Assembly (NCBI GenBank): GCA_027579435.1
Contig: JANBPK010001290.1
Coordinates: 1-32,486, forward strand
Origin: Candolleomyces eurysporus
Lineage: Eukaryota; Basidiomycota; Agaricomycetes; Agaricales; Psathyrellaceae
Length of the DNA stretch: 32,486 nt
Direction: 5' to 3'
The position numbers were made by a program, and so were the translations under genes. The notes beneath the pieces are model-generated. The model was not told the origin of the DNA. It worked only from the letters and a program-made list of their open reading frames with translations, and did not search any database. This document shows positions 21,841 through 32,486 of the stretch, piece by piece (the stretch's first letter is position 1; each line of letters begins with the position of its first letter).

Positions 21841-22679
21841 TTAAGGTGAAGTTTGTCTTGAAGCTACGCACCAAACAAACCACCCTTGGTCCAAATACGT
21901 CCCAAGTTCCGTCTTTCCACATTTCGGACAAGTTTTCGCAAGATCCTCGACCCATTCCCGCTCCACCAGCATGCTCATAATCAGTGCCTCACCTGCAGTA
22001 ACCACAGACTCCCAATCCTCAGCCTCGACTAATGTTCCATTGCTTGATCCTGCAATGCAATACCGCTTCTCGATGACACGCTCCTCGCCTACCTTTCCTC
22101 TGAAATGACCAACTAAGATGCGATGTAAGTCCTGATTGTGGCCGGTCGGGGTCAGAAACGATAGACGGAAATAATGGAAGATCTCGTCCCACCTCGTAAC
22201 TGCGCACAATCGACAAAGGGAGGGTGAAGGTCTCGTCTAGCGCATCCGTGATTGTCAACGCGTTTGCGTCACTGTAGCCCACGGTCTTGGGAAGCCTGCC
22301 ACTGAACAGTCGATCCCCTTCCATGGTCATCAGCAACAGTTCATAGTACAAGAGCAAGGTCCTACCTTGCGCCGCGGCGTATTGATGGATAACCAAGTTT
22401 CCTGCCACGTTGTTGAACGTCGCTCTGTCGCCGATGGAGAAATTGCTGTTATGTGAAAGCATCTGAAGGCCCGGTGCAGGCTCTAACGGTGGCCGCAACA
22501 CCTTATCAACCAGTCCGTCGCTGTGGACGAATGATTAGAGACTCACGCTCTTCGCCGGCAGGCGGACTGCCAATATTCTTGCCCTGACGCAGAAATCCTC
22601 GTAGCATCGTTGACAGAGAGGCTACGCGCGAGCTCTTGCCCTTGCCCTTGGACGGATTGCGAGTACAATCGACCGGCAT
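21841..22679 (-). CDS. Agaric ubiquitin-like-domain (ULD-type) protein
   Basis: Minus-strand exons 22679-22547, 22482-22193 and 22131-21841 give 237 aa. The introns are 64 bp (GTGAGT..GTTAG) and 61 bp (GTGGGA..ATCAG). The basic N-terminus (NPSKGKGKSSR) is followed by a leader motif MLSHNSNFSIGDRATFNNVAGN. Then comes ALTITDALDETFTLPLSIV and, after the second intron, DLHRILVGHFRGKVGEERV, which together match the ubiquitin-like domain common in Agaricomycete proteins: a beta-hairpin with a T-F-x-L-P-L strand, then a helix ending in F-R-G-K-x-G. The domain closes with W-E-S-V-V-x-A-G-E and a MSMLVER strand, and the C-terminus carries a CPKC pair that could bind a metal. Function is unknown. The exon 1 to exon 2 join is the least certain because two other acceptors lie nearby. 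Confidence 0.75.
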
Positions 22680-23138
22680 GTCAAAACGATGTTCAATGGT
22701 TGGGGGAGAGCAGAGAGACTTGGGCAAAGCAAGCAAGGGCAGATATCAGAGACGGAGGATGCGTGTCACTGGAGGTGTTGGTGATATGCGCAATAGATCG
22801 AGGGGTTAGGCACTGTGACTGATTCAAGATGGTCACAAGAGTGACTGACTGAGCTACCCAAGATGCGATTGAGATCTTATCTTATCTTGTGAGCCGGCCT
22901 TTACGGACCGAAGACGACATGGGTGTTGATGGTCGCAAGCTCTTCCTTCATCTTGCGCCATCAAAATATCGTGTCTGGCTGGCGATTAACTTGACGAGCT
23001 CTTGGCAACCATTATTCGCCAGGACGTCGAGTCCACGACCCAGACGGCGGCAGGAGCTGTCGGTCGCTGAATACGAGGTAGGCGTAGTGTGCATCATGGA
23101 AAACATACTGAGGCTCAGGAGGACTGCCACCCTCAGGC
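22680..23138. other. Divergent promoter between the ULD gene and the large Ser-rich gene
   Basis: This 459-bp stretch contains ATCTTATCTTATCTT at about 22873 and the segment duplicated at 20013. An open frame from 22919 (ATG) runs rightward to 23245 but is out of frame with the start at 23139, so it is not taken as coding. Confidence 0.45.
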
Positions 23139-26100
23139 ATGGAGGAACCCTCGGGTGCCCAAGCACCCTCATCGTTGGGCATGCTAATGCAGTTCCCTGG
23201 CGCAAGCAACAACAGGGAGCCCATCCCCATTGTCTGCCGTTTTAGTGAGTGATTTTCCGTGTGGTGTTGTGGGTTCCCTGTCATGATCTGTCAATACAGT
23301 CCCCTACGACCAGTGGTTCTTGACCCACCTGGCCCCATACTGGAAGGGGAAACACATAAAGCACCATATCCTGGCCAGATGTCTCAACCTCACCTACAAA
23401 CCGCCTGACCCGCCGCCTTCGTACACGACGAAGGAGGAAGACCAGGACCGACGCCCCCCTTCTCCTATCACCTTTGCACCCGATCCACGAAACAGACCTG
23501 CGAGCCCTATTCTTTTCGCCTCTGTCCCTCCAAGAAACGCTCTTTTCAGCAGTGAAGAGGACGATGATTCCATGACGATGGAAGGCGACTGGGACGACGA
23601 CGATGCCGACGGAATGTCAGATACCCAAAGGCCCAGGGATAAGGGAAAGGCTCGACAGGTTGATTCGCCGGATGAAGGCGACGATTTCTCTGATGAAAAT
23701 GCGCCACCCGTAGGAGGTCGTGTCATGCCCTCGAAGAGCACCCTCCTCTCATCGTCGACAACCCTCGCTCCCAAGTCCAGCCCCTCCGCGCCGGTTGAGA
23801 CGAGCGAAGACCGCAAGGTCGTTCCTTCCGTTGCACACCTATCTTTCACCCTCATCCGATTTTCCACCGGCCAACTTGTAGAGGACGAATACCCGCTCAC
23901 CGAATACGACCTCAAGTGTCACGAAATCCTGGAGCTTCACTATTCCTTTGCATCTCCCCGCAAGACTCCACGTTCTGGAAATGTCCTCCCACCTACACCC
24001 AATTTCCCTTTCCTGCTCCTCAATNCCCCCCCCAACTTACGAAGCAAAAATCGAAGCGGAAGAATACACGTTTAAAAGAACTCATTGCTGCGCATTCCCT
24101 TCGACTCGTTCAACTTCCCCGATCAATACCAAACTCCTACGTCCAGCCATATTGGGAAGGCTGGGTACGGATCCTCCGCTATATATGCAGGGAAGATTTG
24201 GACTACCTCTACGGACGTGCGTACATGGTTCCAGGTGCCGCTGCCTCGGGGTCATCGTCGAAGCAAAAGCAACGACTTGGGCCTGGTTACGCTCAGTATG
24301 GCGCTGGGCCTCTATTCCCTCCCATGGCCGTTCAAGGCACGGAGGCGGTCGGGGAGGACATTCGTGAGCATGATCTGGACGCCAGCTTAGCTCTGAACTT
24401 TGGCCTTGCACCAGCGAAAGTTGCGAAACCCAAGGATGGACTCTTTGCGCAGGATCTCTTGCTGAATCCCACCAGGAACCACCATGACGAGCACAGGTCT
24501 AGGTTCGAGTGGAGGGAGCGATGGCTTGTTGTGAGGGATGGGTGGGTATTCCTCCTACGAGACCGAGCGGTAATTCCCTTTTCCTTTGTATCCCTTCATC
24601 ATGACTGATCGTGTTTTCAGGACACGAAGCCGACGCACAAGTTCTCTCTCGCTCAGCTACACATGCTGAGAGACGCGGACAAACTCATAGATTCGATTGA
24701 CAACGCAAAGGCTTACCGTCGTCCCCCCCGACCTCTCCCGCCCTGCACGCGAGAAGAATCGTGCTGGTGTCTCTACACCACGAGACAAGCAGAGTACACC
24801 AACCGTTTCCGACACAAGAAGCACTCGCTCACCGTCCCCAAACTCGACTCTAAAAGGCGCGCCTCTTCCTTCACCACTACAATCGGGATACGGGCATGGT
24901 CGACATCGTTTTGGGAAGCATAGTTCCAAGCCCAGTGTCGTCACACAGGAGGAGGATGCATACGAAGAGGATGACGAAGGAGAAGGGTCTAGATACGCTG
25001 AATCCTCGCACAGGAAGCCTTCTGGTAGCTCGCAGGCTTCTCGCCGTCATCACACCCATCAGGCTCACCAACACCAACACCACCAATCGCAGTCCCGGAG
25101 ACCCGAGCCCGCTCGACCCCGACCCCGAGATCTCACCGATCCAGTCGTCCGTGCCCGCATCAACCCCAGCACGTTCATCCCCAACTCGAAAGACGAGGCG
25201 GATCTGTTCGGCATGAAGATCATCTGTGCAAAGTTCCTCCACCCAGCCACCTCTGAGAAAGGGCCAGATCCATTTGACGGGTTATCACTCGACAATGAAC
25301 TCCATTCCGCTGGGAAGCAATACACGAGTACCGGACCCAGCCTCGCGGACGTAACGGTCCCCATCCCCTCCGCCCTCGCCCTCGCCGGCCTGCCAGCCCC
25401 CGAGCGCGAACTCGAGCGCGAGCAAGATATGCTGTCAAAGTCCAAGGGCAAGGAACGAGACCACCACCACCATCGTACGAAGCCTGATTCGTCGGGCGAG
25501 CATAGGAAGATGCGGTTGCACAGCAAGGGGAGCGCGCCGACGTCGCTGGCGCAGGCTATACCCAAGGCGCTGTCGATGACCGCGGACCGGCGGCCCAGTC
25601 TACCTACGCTGGCGCATATCACGACTCCCTCGGACAGCCATCGCCACCACCACCGTGACCACCATAACGGGCATCACCACCACCATCTTGGGGCGCAGCA
25701 GGGGTCCGGTGCGTCGGCGAGTGTCATCGGGGGCAACGGGAGCTCTGCGTCGCTCAGCTTTGCGTCGTTCTTCGGGACGTCGGCCAAGGACAAGGAGGAG
25801 AAGCGGCGGGAGAAGGAGGCGAAGGAGGCGAGGAAGGCGGAGAAGAAGAGGGCGGAGAGGGAGAGGAGGAGGGAGAAGGAGATGGACTATGAGGGCGCGG
25901 CGACGAGCGGGTCGAGCTGGAAGCTGCCGAATTTGAGTAAGAGGTCGAAGAGGAGCATGAGGACCCCGCAGAGCACGGTTGGGACTGTTGATGAGGAGTA
26001 TGCGGAGCCGTCGGCTAGGACGGAGGAGGTGAGTTTTTTTCAGCAATGTAGTCGTTTTGTGTCCAGGTCGGGGTGATGCTGATATTGACCATCTAGGGGA

Positions 26101-29100
26101 CGGTCAACCAGGTCTCCGAGGGATTGGATCGGATAGCAAATGACCGTAACTACTTTTCTGACCCTGAAAGAGCCGCCCGTGGAGGGAACGTCTTGTCAGA
26201 TCGCAGTAGTATAAGCTCTGCGCAGGACGAACCCATGTCACCGATCGCGTCCAAAGCACCCGGCCACACCTCCGCCTACGAAGACCAAGACGATTCCGAC
26301 ATCGAAGATGCTCCTCCTCCCCCTCCTCCCAAATCCAACGCTAGTGACAATTCACCGTCGTCGCTAGCTCCTGGCAAACCCGAGCCTGGCAACGCCGATT
26401 CCCATTCGCCAGCGAAGGGGTCTACACTGGTGCACGAGAGCGACACTGACTCGGCCTCGATCTCCATATCCTCGCCCGTGTTCGCNCGCGAAAGCCCGGG
26501 ACTCGNNGATGGCGACTCTGATTTAGAGATCGACCTTGGNCTGCGGAGGAGGAGGACGGGGTATCGNTATNNGGAGGGTTTCATAAACCTGAGCTTGATA
26601 CTGTGGTTTCAGCATCAGCGTCGACCCCTCCGGAGATCGCGGAGGTCCCGGTTGCCNNNGCCGCNNCAGCGCTAGTGGGAGCAGACCTGCGGACTATCGT
26701 CCTCTGGAGCGAGTGGCTTCTGGTGGACGGCCTGCGGATGTGGCTAGCGATAGGGGGACGATCAGGCAGGATTCGTACTCTTCGAGATCTGTCCCGAAGA
26801 TTGAGAGAGTGAAGAGTGATCGGAAGAAGAATCTTAGGAGGGGGGAGTGGGTTATNATGGATTTTGGGAACGACGCTGGTAGGCTCTCTNNCNNAGTNGT
26901 TTGCTGTTTTANTTGGTCTGACTGTTGTCTTTTTTGGNAGCTTATCACAGTNTACTGCGCATTCTTCATAGACATATGGACGGNCCTATATCGACGTCNT
27001 TCGTACCCGGATTGCAGAGGCTCACTGCTCCNCCGAGGCCCTTGATNCAAGCGCAAGAAACGCCGCCGCCGTCTCCGCCTGCTCGGCATCCCCATCCGAT
27101 GTTCGACAAGCCGCTACCGCCTTCACCTGCCCAGCTGAGTCCGGGCGACCGGTCGAACGAGTCTCACTCGAATTCTCCGNTGTCGTCCCCGCTTCGAGCA
27201 CGATCTCGCTCCGATGCGGGCTTCATGGCCCCATCCAGGCTGTACAAAGCCGGTCCCTACTCGGACGACGAGAACGACGGTCGACTGTCCCGGGCGTCTC
27301 CAACGCCCTACCAACACCCCCGCCACCCGCTCTACCCGCCGTCCAAGCTGTCGACGACGATCGCTGCTGCTGCNTTGCAGGATGACGGGTTTGGAGCGNA
27401 NGCGATCCCGCGCTCGCTGGGCCCGTTCCCGTACCCGGAGTGGCGGCTGAGGGCTGTGCAGAGGGCGCAGAGGTCGAGTTTGGGGCAGGTGCATCGGCCG
27501 CTGGAGTTGATGCTGCTGGCTATGAATGAGAGGCATGCGGATTGCTTTGATTTGGGTGATCCTGTTTTCCCTGGACCGCCGCTGCAGCTGGAGCTTGGTC
27601 TGGGTGGAAGTAGTGAGCAGGTTCATGGCTCCAAGGTTCCCGAGCAGTACGATGAGGAAGAGGAGGAGGAGGAAGAGGGGAGGAGGGAGCTCGAAGGGGA
27701 GGGGGTCCAGGGTCAGGCGGCAGAGGCAGGTCCTTCGAAGGGCAAGTCCGATGAAGAAGATGAGGGGGAGGATGTGTTGCTGTTTACAGATGAGAGTGAG
27801 GAGGAGAGCCAGAGCGAGCTTGAGTGGCAAACGTGGAAAGCTGACCTTGGGCGGCAGATACGACTGCGCAGGGAGGGCCGTTCGCTGGGCATGGTGTCCC
27901 CGTATGATCCACGGCCTAGTGCCAGTGACTTCCGTGTCGGCGACGAATTGGAGGAGACGGATGGAGGGACGCCCAGTACGCTGGAAGGCGAGACGCTGGC
28001 AATCCTCAGGAAACGGCGGGAGCGGGAACCGTGTGGGGTGATCAGCTCGCTTTACACGAGTACCGCGTTGCCTGGATTTGTTGCGAAGGATGTCGAGCAT
28101 CATGACAATGAAGAGCATCGGATGTATCACAGGAGTCAACGATATCCCGGGGGGCCTGCATCGTTCAGCGCGGCAACCCTCTCCTCACCTTCTTCGTCAG
28201 AATCTCTGGCACAGCACCGTATACCATCTGGGACTCACACTCCCGGCGGGCCTTTCAGCAACTCGAGCTCGGTGGCCAGCTCTCCTCAATCCTCTCAAGC
28301 TCATAGCCGTGGCCATTCCCATTCCATCTCGCAAACGTTGCCTCACAAGTCGTCGTCGCGCTCGGGACATGGGAAGACGCATTCCCTTTTGCACCATTCG
28401 TCTTCGATGCAAGCAAGCCTACGCATTCCGACGGAAACGCTGCTCGCTGCGCAGGAATCTTCGATGAGAAGACCTAGTATGCCCAGTTTGGGGACGACGA
28501 TGACGACTACGATCACTGAACAAACTTTCAGTCTCAATCCGAGCAGCTTTGGAATGGCGATTCAGGAGCTCAAAGGCAACGACAACGTCAGCACCCACTC
28601 GTACATGCCCACCTCGTCGTCGTATGAGTCTTCCTCGTACAGGTACAACCTCGCTGACAATGAGAGCAATAACAATGTCAGTGGAAGCAGCTATAGCTAC
28701 GACCCCTTCGTTCCCGGCTCTCCAGTTTCCCAGCATCGCGCCCCGTCCAATCTCTCCCTCGCTTCGGCCTCCCCACTTGCATCCTCATCCAATTTGCGAC
28801 ACCAGAGCTCCTCAATGGGCCGTTCGTCGAGCGCGTCAGTGAAGATGGGCAACGTTCTCAAGAAGAAGCCATCGAGCGATCGGAACCTTGACATGCGGAG
28901 CCGAAAGACTTCGTACTCGACCGTCGATACCAGTGGTGCTGGCTACAGTCCCAGACCCAAGCTTACCGTTGCAACGTCTCCGACTTCGACTATTGCTCCG
29001 GGCAGGGAGCAGTTATCGCCGCCCCCACTCCAATCTCCGACGCTACCTCCGGGTGGCGGCAGTGGTAGTGCTGGGAGGTCTGCTTCTAAATCTGTGCTGC

Positions 29101-29237
29101 GGCATGTCAAGTCTGGCTCGAGTCTCAAGTCTGTGGAGGACTCGCCTCCCAGTGGGCCGGTGCATCCGTCTCCTGGAGGTGGGGAAGCAAAAGCGAAGCG
29201 GAAGAGGTCTGGCGCGTTTGGAAAGTTTTTCTCCTAA
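23139..29237 (+). CDS. Very large Ser/Pro-, His- and acidic-rich protein with split PH-like region (frame breaks at Ns and homopolymers)
   Basis: Inferred exons: 23139-23244, 23300-24569, 24621-26028, 26097-26878 and 26941-29237; introns 55, 51, 68 and 62 bp. The protein would be about 1,950 aa. It begins with IPIVCRFIPYDQWFLTHLAP, followed by acidic stretches. After LRLVQLPRSIPNSYVQPYW and EGWVRILRYI, the segment FEWRERWLVVRDGWVFLLRD looks like the first strands of a PH domain. A long His-rich and coiled-coil-like Lys/Glu region follows, then the conserved GEWV.MDFGNDA block and LRILHRHMDGPISTSF. The C-terminal third is Ser-rich and ends in a basic tail (KAKRKRSGAFGKFFS). PH-like identity and membrane or cortical function are inferences. 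The frame breaks at the N/poly-C of 24025, at seven C's (24723-24729) and within the N-rich part 26486-26666; each would be fixed by a small indel, so sequence error is likely. Strong antisense frames here are shadows. Confidence 0.72.
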
Positions 29238-29767
29238 ATCTCTGTTCGTTGGCTTTCCACCTTTTTGGTTTAATTTTATCTTTCTGGATCTCTTTTTACT
29301 CGCTATCCAAGTCTCTCTACTCGAACCAACAAATCTCTCCCGCTTTCGGATGTATTTTTCAAAAATGCGAGCACAACAGCTACGATGGACTATATACCTT
29401 TCCCCAAGTGTTTGTTTGTATACAATCCTTGTTGAACTAATCATGTTTTATGAATGTACTAATTGCACTCTACTTGTTGCTAGATACCTAACCAGCTCCA
29501 TTAGTCGTTGCGGCGAGATCCCAAGTAGAAAACGTCTGGGTCTGCTATGGAATGAGCTGACATGACTCCGTTGGCGATTTATTACCGCCCAGTCGCCGAC
29601 CCAGCTGTCTATCACTTCAACGTTCAACGTTCAACGTCCAAGTCAAGGCGATACCTGACGTCAAACCATGTACAGCAGCTCGTATTTACAGGCTCTGGTA
29701 GTAACGGGACAGACTGCGAGCTGCTTGCTTACTCTTGCTTTGATCCCACCCGTTCTTTCAGTGTGCT
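29238..29767. other. Intergenic: 3' flank of the large gene, promoter of duplicate gene 1
   Basis: T-rich sequence follows the stop at 29237. Three exact TTCAACG units lie at 29616-29636, about 130-150 bp upstream of the next ATG. No gene is seen. Confidence 0.55.
29616..29636. repeat. Three tandem TTCAACG units
   Basis: Exact threefold repeat of the heptamer in the promoter of duplicate gene 1; it is not present upstream of duplicate gene 2. Confidence 0.8.
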
Positions 29768-30557
29768 ATGTCAAAGGCGCGTTACATTTCCCAACGTCAA
29801 GCTGCCACCAAGGTCAGCACCCTTTGGTCCCTGTTGACCCGAAACTGAACAAATCCCAGAAAATAAAAGCAAAAGCTCATAGAGAGCAGACAACCAAGAG
29901 ACAGGCAATTAATGACATCTATGACCGACCGCTGGCATTGTGCTCGGTCGGGTGCTTTGTACGACCTGCATTCTATCCTTCAAATTTACATCCTTAGCTG
30001 TTGACGTTGACGAGCTTCTAGTGCGTTCATAATTGCCGTCCCCCGAAGGACGAGACCCGTCTTTGCAACAAGGGAGGGGACGTCTGGATCAGGAGCCAGT
30101 GGGTGGTATACGAGGAGCCCCATGATTGCAACATAGAGGATGATGAGCGTTATGTCATTTGCGAGCGGTGCGAGTGGGCGAACTTCATTGAAGACGTGAT
30201 CAATTGCTGGGACCCTTTTTCCCCGAATCGCGAACCTAGCAGGAGCGACGAGCCGATAGTGATATCTCTCGCTGACGTCAAAACACGGATCGCTAAACCC
30301 AAAGGTAGCGTTTCGTCTGGATATCGGGGATGGGAATTGGCGACAGGCTATTCTAAATATTCTCTCCAGGTGTCAGGAAAGAGTACGAGTGGATTGACTC
30401 TGTCAAACCTGTCCTCGTTTTGGAAGACCTAGGAGACGGATTGCCAAACTCCCCTGAACAGGACCGGTGGGAGAAGATCGACTTTGAGAAGGACGAGAGA
30501 TCATCGGCGAGGAGGTCTTATTCCGCTGTTGTAGTAGGCGAAGGGGCTAGCATGTAA
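29768..30557 (+). CDS. Tandem-duplicate hypothetical gene 1
   Basis: Exons 29768-29812, 29860-29958, 30022-30304 and 30370-30557 give 204 aa; introns 47, 63, 65 bp. The first donor is GTCAGC. Exons 1 and 2 have exactly the same lengths (45 and 99 nt) as in the second copy at 30980-31746, and all intron phases agree, which is the main support for the model. The basic N-terminus (MSKARYISQRQAATKKIKAK) is followed by a Cys-containing stretch (LCSVGCFCVHNC), then CNKGGDVWIRSQWVVYEE, PSRSDEPIVISLADVKTRI and, in the last exon, EYEWIDSVKPVLVLED. The end is acidic then basic (ARRSYSAVV). I do not recognise the family; the Cys cluster may bind a metal or form disulphides. No signal peptide or membrane segment is seen. 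All exons are open, so this copy looks functional. Confidence 0.75.
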
Positions 30558-30979
30558 ATCAGATCAGTGGAAATTTCTAAATCGTATTTCCTGTAAGCCC
30601 GCAAGAGGAAAGAGGGTCCGGACTGTTAATTTGATTGCAAGGACCCTTTCAGTCCAGCACACATTTGGGCACAAGAGCTTAGCCTTAACGTCGCTGCCGA
30701 CATGATATGCTCCCGAGTGACTCAGCTAGCATTAGCTTGAGTAAATATATCTAAGGCACAGACCCGACCCTGTCAATCACCGTCCTTTCGGAGGCGATGC
30801 CCTCGGTCCGCCATTAATATTTACAGCAATAAATATGTATAAAAGCCAGGCATTACCATCCCCTATATCTCAGAAGCCAATACCTCTACCCGTCTAGGGC
30901 TTGAGGTTGAGCCTGGTGTTCTCCCCATTCAACTTAATCCTCAGCAGTCGACCCAGGAGGGGGCAGGACCCAGCCGAAC
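30558..30979. other. Intergenic between the two tandem duplicates
   Basis: No open frame of note. The right part holds the TATA box of the second copy and an AT-rich patch just before it. Confidence 0.6.
30838..30845 (+). promoter_or_regulatory. TATA box of duplicate gene 2
   Basis: TATAAAAG lies 135 bp upstream of the ATG at 30980, in an AT-rich patch and followed by C-rich sequence. No equally good TATA box is seen before duplicate gene 1, so the two copies may be expressed differently. Confidence 0.55.
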
Positions 30980-31746
30980 ATGTCGAAACCCCGCTTCACC
31001 TCCAAACGTGAGGCTATGTCCAAGGTGAGTTGGCCTCGAAGCATCTTCATTGTACACCGGAGGGGACTGAAATCATCCCAGAAAATGAGGGCAAAGGCAC
31101 ACAAAGACCAGACAACCGTCAAGAAAGCCATCAGCGAGGTGAACTGTGCTGTATGGCTTTTCTGCACAGGATGCCCCTATGTACGACCATCTTACTTCTG
31201 ACGATTGACGAGAAGGTTATAACTTATACAGCTTCAATTGAACAGTGCTCTCTTACTAGCCCCCGTCCAAAAGGCAGCAACTGCCGTGTGGACAAGGGAG
31301 GGGATGTCCGTGTGCGAAATGGTCGAATGGTGTTTGAAGACCCACTTGAATGCATCTCCAACACGCCTCGCGGGCGCCACGAACGTTCCGACTTCACTGA
31401 AGACACGCTAGACTGCCTGGACCCCCGGTTTACACCCGAGCAACCCAGCCGAAGCGACGAGCGAATGGTAGTCTCACTTGCTGACATCAGAATGCGGGTC
31501 GCGAAACCTAAAGGTAAATGGATCTTCATTTTGTTGATGAATGCTCTCGTACTCACCAATTATCCTTCTTTAGGTGTCAGAAAGGAGTATGACTGGGTCG
31601 AATCTGTCAAACCTGTCCTCGTTATGGATGACTGGGACGAATTGGAGGACACGTTCTCTGAGGATGGCTGGGAAGAGATTGATTACGGAAGGCAGCGATC
31701 TTCGGGCAAGAAATCCTATGCTGCCGTTGCAGCCAGAGGCCGATAG
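30980..31746 (+). CDS. Tandem-duplicate hypothetical gene 2
   Basis: Exons 30980-31024, 31082-31180, 31246-31513 and 31574-31746 give 194 aa; introns 57, 65, 60 bp. The protein parallels copy 1 along its whole length: MSKPRFTSKREAMSKKMRAK, LFCTGCPYC at the exon 2/3 join, DKGGDVRVRNGRMVFEDP, PSRSDERMVVSLADIRMRV, then EYDWVESVKPVLVMDDW. The C-terminal exon is acidic with Trp residues (DWDELEDTFSEDGWEEIDY) before a basic end (KKSYAAVAARGR). Both copies share the donor GTACGACC after exon 2. Family and function are unknown. Other acceptors exist in intron 2 (after TATACAG), but only the one after GAACAG keeps the frame shared with copy 1. Reading straight through from 31030 would create an artificial N-terminus. 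Confidence 0.78.
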
Positions 31747-31917
31747 ATTCTTCGTTACGTCTGTCATGTCACCGATATCCAGCCCTTCGGTAGGCAGAGG
31801 ACGTATCTAGGTCTATAACCGAACGTCGATCCACACAACTTTGGCTTGCTTCGCGATGCCGAACTATATTGTATACCCACTTTGAGATAGTACAAACCAA
31901 CGTAATATATCATCGTT

Positions 31918-32486
31918 CTAATCCTTCAAATCGACGACGACAGGTCGAAATCTCGGCCCTCCGAAGTGTGTCATCCTCGATCCGTCCGGGTTCCAAACTG
32001 TCCGGCCACTGGGTTCGTTGGCGGCATTAACAAAAACCGTCCTCTGGAGGGCTGGGTTCGAGCTTCTCTCTGCGACCTGCTGCCTACAGCGGTCCGATAA
32101 CGCTCTGATCTGCTCCACTTCCAGTACCTCATCTTCCGACTCATCGGGTGATAATTGGATAGGGTAATTGATGTCGTTTTGGACCTGCAAGGGCTCGCAG
32201 ACTCCAGTGGATTCCCATGAGTGGATGTGGGCACCGTGAGCCTCGTGAGATGTGCCCGAATGCGTGCAGACGGGGGCGTAAGCGTCCGCAGGTGATGTGC
32301 GCAGCGAGTGCTTCGCAGCCGACCATTTCATCCCCACGGGTCTGGTCAAGGATTTGGTGTGGTGGGCCATGGGTCAACCTAAGATACCTTCAGCACTTGG
32401 GATCACGGGATGGTAGTCTCACTCACAAGATGTCGGTGCTCTCGTATTTGGATACTAGACCTAACAATCCGGTCAAACAAGGTTGG
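31918..32486 (-). CDS. Hypothetical protein, C-terminal part (5' end outside window)
   Basis: The last exon ends at the stop at 31918 and contains DINYPIQLSPDESEDEVLEV, RCRQQVAERSSNPALQRTVF and the end THFGGPRFRPVVVDLKD. It has no recognised domain and is fairly hydrophilic. A free-standing 150-aa frame could start at the ATG at 32370. More likely an upstream exon enters from the window edge: the frame ending in SKYESTDIL, followed by a GTGAGT donor near 32428, joins in phase 2 to the acceptor TTGACCAG near 32343, giving an 84-bp intron and continuing with PVGMKWSAAKHSL. I therefore treat the gene as partial. Transcription is towards the tandem duplicates, with 171 bp between the stops. Confidence 0.55.

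Noticed and set aside
27123..28139. 338-codon minus-strand frame inside the large Ser-rich gene
   Set aside because: Antisense of a long GC-rich exon; composition is a shadow of the plus-strand protein.
1..32486. tRNA, rRNA, CRISPR arrays or a secondary-metabolite cluster
   Set aside because: No convincing T-loop plus cloverleaf, rRNA core, spaced direct repeats with unique spacers, or backbone synthase genes were found; the only tandem array is the contiguous 61-bp minisatellite.

Overview
The window looks like nuclear DNA of a mushroom-forming basidiomycete (Agaricomycetes). Genes are dense and lie on both strands. Almost all introns are 47-81 bp with GT..AG ends, and several families are typical of this class: expanded F-box proteins, a DUF4360 secreted protein, an agaric-type ubiquitin-like-domain protein and 7TM-like membrane proteins. 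The assembly is imperfect. Ns occur at 21307-21324, 24025 and densely at 26486-27402, and several frame breaks sit at or near homopolymers. All exon models were built by hand from splice signals, reading phase and similarity between copies inside the window.

Left part (1-13.2 kb): two tandem minus-strand F-box-type genes (1-848, cut by the window edge, and 1450-3353) have the same exon design, with exactly 324 coding nt before the third exon. A third, decayed copy lies on the plus strand (10.9-11.6 kb). Between them are acetyl-CoA synthetase (4119-6671, minus, ten exons, one frame-breaking extra base) and a DUF2461/TIGR02453-type protein (8439-10310, plus). The latter has eleven exons, three of them only 14, 7 and 5 nt long. 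A short minus-strand hypothetical gene (12655-13196) carries a leader-like motif also found in the ubiquitin-like-domain gene at 22 kb.

Middle part (14.5-22.7 kb): a multi-pass membrane protein (14511-16252), a VOC/glyoxalase-fold protein with a C-terminal membrane segment (17293-17867), a secreted DUF4360 protein (18640-19666) and a ubiquitin-like-domain protein (21841-22679, minus). Downstream of the last gene lies a seven-copy 61-bp minisatellite whose minus strand reads as repeated intron-like units.

Right part (23.1-32.5 kb): a very large Ser-rich, His-rich and acidic protein with a split PH-like region (23139-29237), then a tandem pair of four-exon Cys-containing hypothetical genes (29768-30557 and 30980-31746) with identical exon design. 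Last comes the 3' end of a minus-strand gene that runs off the window. The genes do not form a metabolic cluster. The layout fits an ordinary chromosomal region shaped by local gene duplication and decay.
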